In this document: one piece after another, positions 42,817 through 45,785 of the stretch
How the letters are laid out: each line of letters starts with the position of its first letter
How positions within the stretch are numbered: position 1 is the stretch's first letter
DNA from: Branchiostoma floridae
Taxonomy: Eukaryota; Chordata; Leptocardii; Amphioxiformes; Branchiostomatidae
Reading direction: 5' to 3'
DNA: 45,785 nucleotides
NCBI RefSeq assembly: GCF_000003815.2
Contig: NC_049990.1
Span: 22,544,623 to 22,590,407, forward strand
Made by a program: the position numbers and the translations under genes
Notes under the pieces: generated by a model
What the model was told of the DNA's origin: nothing
Databases searched by the model: none
Seen by the model: only the letters and a program-made list of their open reading frames with translations

Positions 42817-43438
42817 TATTTAAAGACTTTGAAAGAGAATAAGTCAAGAATGGATCAAACGATCATCATGATTTTTGGTATGCTGGTAGCTTAAGTTATG
42901 CTTGATACAATTTGATATCAATTAATTGTAACTTGGGATCTAATTTGCATAATCAATGCCGAAATTTTATAAACCAACTCCAAGCATATAATTATGAAGA
43001 AAATGAAATGAGTAACGCATTTGTCTACAGACATCATTCTACATAACAAACCTGGTTTATTTGGCAAAGGTATGTGTTCGTGGAACTCTAGTTCATAATA
43101 AGAATCACAGTAGGATGCAAATATTTTTGTGATCCATTCTGTTTGTAAAATTTCTAATACATAGGAGTCTGCCTTTATCCTAATTCTTTCAATTTGATAT
43201 AGAAATAATAAAATTCTGCACTGCAAGTTGTACAAACACTAACTCATAATCTTACACATTCAGCAACACTCAAATATAGGAATGCCTCATTTCTTCACCA
43301 AATTGACATTTACAGACGACTGAAGTAGAAAGTTGAAGCTGTGTTACAACATTCCTGTTCAATTACTGCCAACCAGACCATACAGCTACATTGTAGACTT
43401 AAAATTTATCTTAACAGTTGGATGAACAACAGATCCTA

Positions 43439-45223
43439 CTCTCATGTCCCTAATAAACATACCCTCCGGAATAAACATACCCCCCGGACAAATTGTCAAT
43501 ATCTAATAAACGTACCCCCCGGAATAAACATACCCCCCGGAAAATTACCAAATTGACATGTATTTAACTGTGACCATGCTACTTCTGTAGCAGGTAAGCA
43601 GGTAGGTCTTTCTATTCATTTATGCCTAAGAACCACATCAGATAGTTCTATAAATGATGAGCAGAAGAACTATAGATATCTCGTGATGTTTTCTCAATTT
43701 TTTAATAAAAGGTAAAAATTCGCAGCGAAACCAGCCTTAGGGGTCACCTGAGTATAGGGGCCGATAACTGGCCATTCGGTCAGTTTTCGTCGGTCCCTTG
43801 GATTTTTCCCGTTGACCTAAGCATTAAGAAATAGTCTATAGCGGTCACCTGTCGAATGCGGTCGCGGCCGCCAGACGATTTTCAGTCCGGCCGCTATGCC
43901 AACACTCGCGGCCGCCACGGGCGTGTGGCCGGCCGCGTTACGCTGCGCTAAATAGTAAATTATCCACGAGGGGATCACTTTTTTTTCTGTACTACATCAG
44001 CAAAATGTCGGTTCAACTTGGACTTTTTATGAAGGAGACATTGAATAAAGGAAACATTGTACAAAATTATGTGATTTTATGCGAAGTGTTGTTGAATTTA
44101 CGTGGCGTTTTTTTCTCATCTCAGACTCTTTGCACTTCTACCCTTCTCTACATGTAGTACATCGTCATTTCTGTGCAGACTGGAAGGCTATATGGGCAGA
44201 TTTTATAAATAGACCGTCCGTTCATGTATCTGATGTTTTATGTTCTTCAAATGCATGTAAGCTGTCCCAATTTTCGTATTCCGCGGGCCAAAAATGGAAA
44301 CCTCCGTCTTTGCATTATTCTCGAACATGGCGTCGCAGCAGCTGATAAACAAGGTCACTAGGGGTCAGTGGACGACTCCACTTTTAGCAAGGTAAAATAC
44401 CGCAGCAAGATTTCTGATGTGTAGCATAAAATACAGTGATTACGGTATAAAAACGATTAAAATCTATTAAATGAAAGTTATTTATGTGAAAACTAGACTA
44501 AGGTTGATTTTTGTCAAAGAAATAAGCCTACGTAGAGAAAGTTTTATTTCGACGTGACCATCTCGGCATAATGGCACATGCATCTACAAAGGAAAGCTGT
44601 GGCTTAGAAATGATTATGAACTTGCTGTTTTTACCGACGAATTCCTGTCGTTTGTGAGAATTTGCGGCGTCAAAACTCATATCACAAGGGAAACGAAGTT
44701 ATAGTTGTTATTTTTACGTCCAGCATTTATTATGTGAACGAATCACTCTTCCGCCTCGCTGCCAAAGCGCATGGAACCCACAAGACCGGAAATTCCTCGT
44801 GCAAGGTGCTGGTTTACGATGTGAACAGAGACTATAAACTACTACTAAATTAAAACTAAAAGTTATTTATGTAAAAATTGTATTTCATAACGTCAGTGTG
44901 GTGTTTTATTTTCCCCCAAGAACAACATAATACTTCGTAGCGTCATAGCGAGATCGACCGAAATCACCGAAAGAGTACCGCGTACGCGTATACGCTCATG
45001 GAAATCCGCGCAATTTCGCCCGAAAAATAGGGAATTTTGAGCAAAAATACCGCGGAAATATGGGCAGAAACCCCCAAAATTTCAATTCTTTGAGGGTCTT
45101 GGCTTAGCAAAGCCCCAATTTTCAGAAAAAAAATAAACGTACCGTCCAAAATAAGAACGTACCGGGTGGATTGTGAGGCTGAAAAAAATAAACGTCCCGG
45201 TACGTTTATTAGGGACATGAGAG
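43439..45223 (-). mobile_element. TA-flanked 1.78 kb element, copy 2, inverted relative to copy 1
   Basis: Same TIRs and subterminal blocks as copy 1 in reverse order: CATACCCCCCGG units at the left and the GTACCGGGACG near-palindrome at the right. TA flanks both sides (43437-43438 and 45224-45225). The frame at 44662-44853 (RRQNSYHKGNE, FTSSIYYVNESLFRLA, SSCKVLVYDVNRD) is the counterpart of 41427-41627 minus in copy 1 with few changes. It may be the remains of a coding segment; I do not recognise it. Confidence 0.75.
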
Positions 45224-45612
45224 TACCTTGTTACTAATGTTAGTAGTAGAATTTAAATTCCTTTTATTGAATATCAAACATACTTGGAAATTCAGATTTG
45301 GTTTTGCATTAAGTTTGACATTCTTTTGGAATGTTAGTGTGTATATCTGCTAAATCCTAATTATTTTCTTTTAGTTTTGCAAACCCTCTGTATTTTCAAA
45401 ATTCCATAGCCACCTCCCCAGTTCTAAACACAATATCCAAAGTAGAAATTACATGTATCTCTTATGCAAGACAACAAGTAGTGAGGTGATAAAAGACCTG
45501 ACTACTAGTACACATAAATCATGATCAGGACCAAGAGCCAGACAGTATTACATGTGCATTTTTGCATGATCTACAACTCACTACATTAGTCATTACATGG
45601 TGACAGATAATA

Positions 45613-45785
45613 CAGTAGAAGCCAGTTAATTGCACACCAGATTATCGCACACTTCTGTTAATTGCACGAAACCCAAAAATCCCGTGGTGGTGCGGTACAG
45701 CTTAATAACTTCGCTTTGTTGCACCTTTCGGATAATTGCACCAAATACACTGGCAAATGGGGTATGCAATTAAGCGGCTTCCACT
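45613..45785. mobile_element. pogo/Tigger-like MITE, cut by the window edge
   Basis: After TA at 45611 the left end is CAGTAGAAGCCAGTTAATTG. The window ends in CAATTAAGCGGCTTCCACT, its inverted counterpart, missing the last base or so. CAG ends with TA target and internal TTAATTGCAC repeats suit a pogo-type non-autonomous element. Confidence 0.6.

Larger units (their letters stand above)
40002..43072 (+). mobile_element. Hairpin/TIR element with CCTTTGCCA ends, interrupted by a nested element
   Basis: It begins TACCTTTGCCA and ends TGGCAAAGGTA. Just inside the left end TGGCTAAGG forms a hairpin with CCTTTGCCA. A GTCTGTGTGTCTGTCTGT tract follows, then the shared core CATAACTCGAGAAGCCTTGG, GGGCCCCCTAGCGGC, and ~245 bp tandem units (GTTGACGGATC..TTTTTGGTATGTAG) with paired octamer motifs. 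The element at 41049-42816 is nested inside; without it this copy is about 1.3 kb. No transposase frame is present. Confidence 0.6.

Overview
The window looks like nuclear DNA of an invertebrate deuterostome, most likely a cephalochordate (amphioxus, Branchiostoma). The reasons are intron-split metazoan genes with GT-AG junctions, AT-rich non-coding DNA, tRNA-derived SINEs, APE-type non-LTR retrotransposons and many short inverted-repeat elements. The genus is my recognition of style, not a search result.

Left end (1-4850, minus strand): a secreted repeat protein built of at least seven lamin-tail-like (LTD) modules of about 190-200 residues. It begins with a signal peptide at 4504 and runs off the left edge. 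The start segment (acceptor-like site, ATG, signal peptide) exists in three tandem copies. A plus-strand LTD fragment (14774-15087) lies about 10 kb away. Between them is mostly repeat-derived or featureless DNA.

Centre (9-21 kb): a 2.5 kb hairpin/TIR element (9041-11520), a LINE tail (12346-12690), a second hairpin/TIR element (15483-16260) and a nearly complete LINE of CR1/L2 type (16.3-20.2 kb). The LINE ORF2 is split by a 393 bp MITE with clear inverted ends and a TATA duplication. A decayed LINE tail follows (20.3-20.7 kb).

Right half (23933-35867, minus strand): a glycogenin gene, the self-glucosylating primer of glycogen synthesis. Six coding exons plus seven candidate microexons join in consistent phase; the start exon was not found. 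Three separate tandem expansions lie in this one gene. (1) A 57/61 bp minisatellite of 14 units repeats the end of the exon that carries the priming tyrosine, together with its 5' splice site. (2) An 8-residue acidic repeat lies in the linker exon. (3) A ~330 bp tandem repeat carries seven 18-nt, phase-0 candidate microexons encoding E-x-x-x-[ND]-[VS] hexapeptides just before the C-terminal glycogen-synthase-binding exon. I consider this gene the most interesting object in the window.

Right end (38-45.8 kb): a 139 bp MITE, a third hairpin/TIR element with paired octamer (ATGCAAAT) motifs, two ~1.77 kb TA-flanked elements in inverted orientation (one nested inside the hairpin element), and a pogo-like MITE cut by the window edge.
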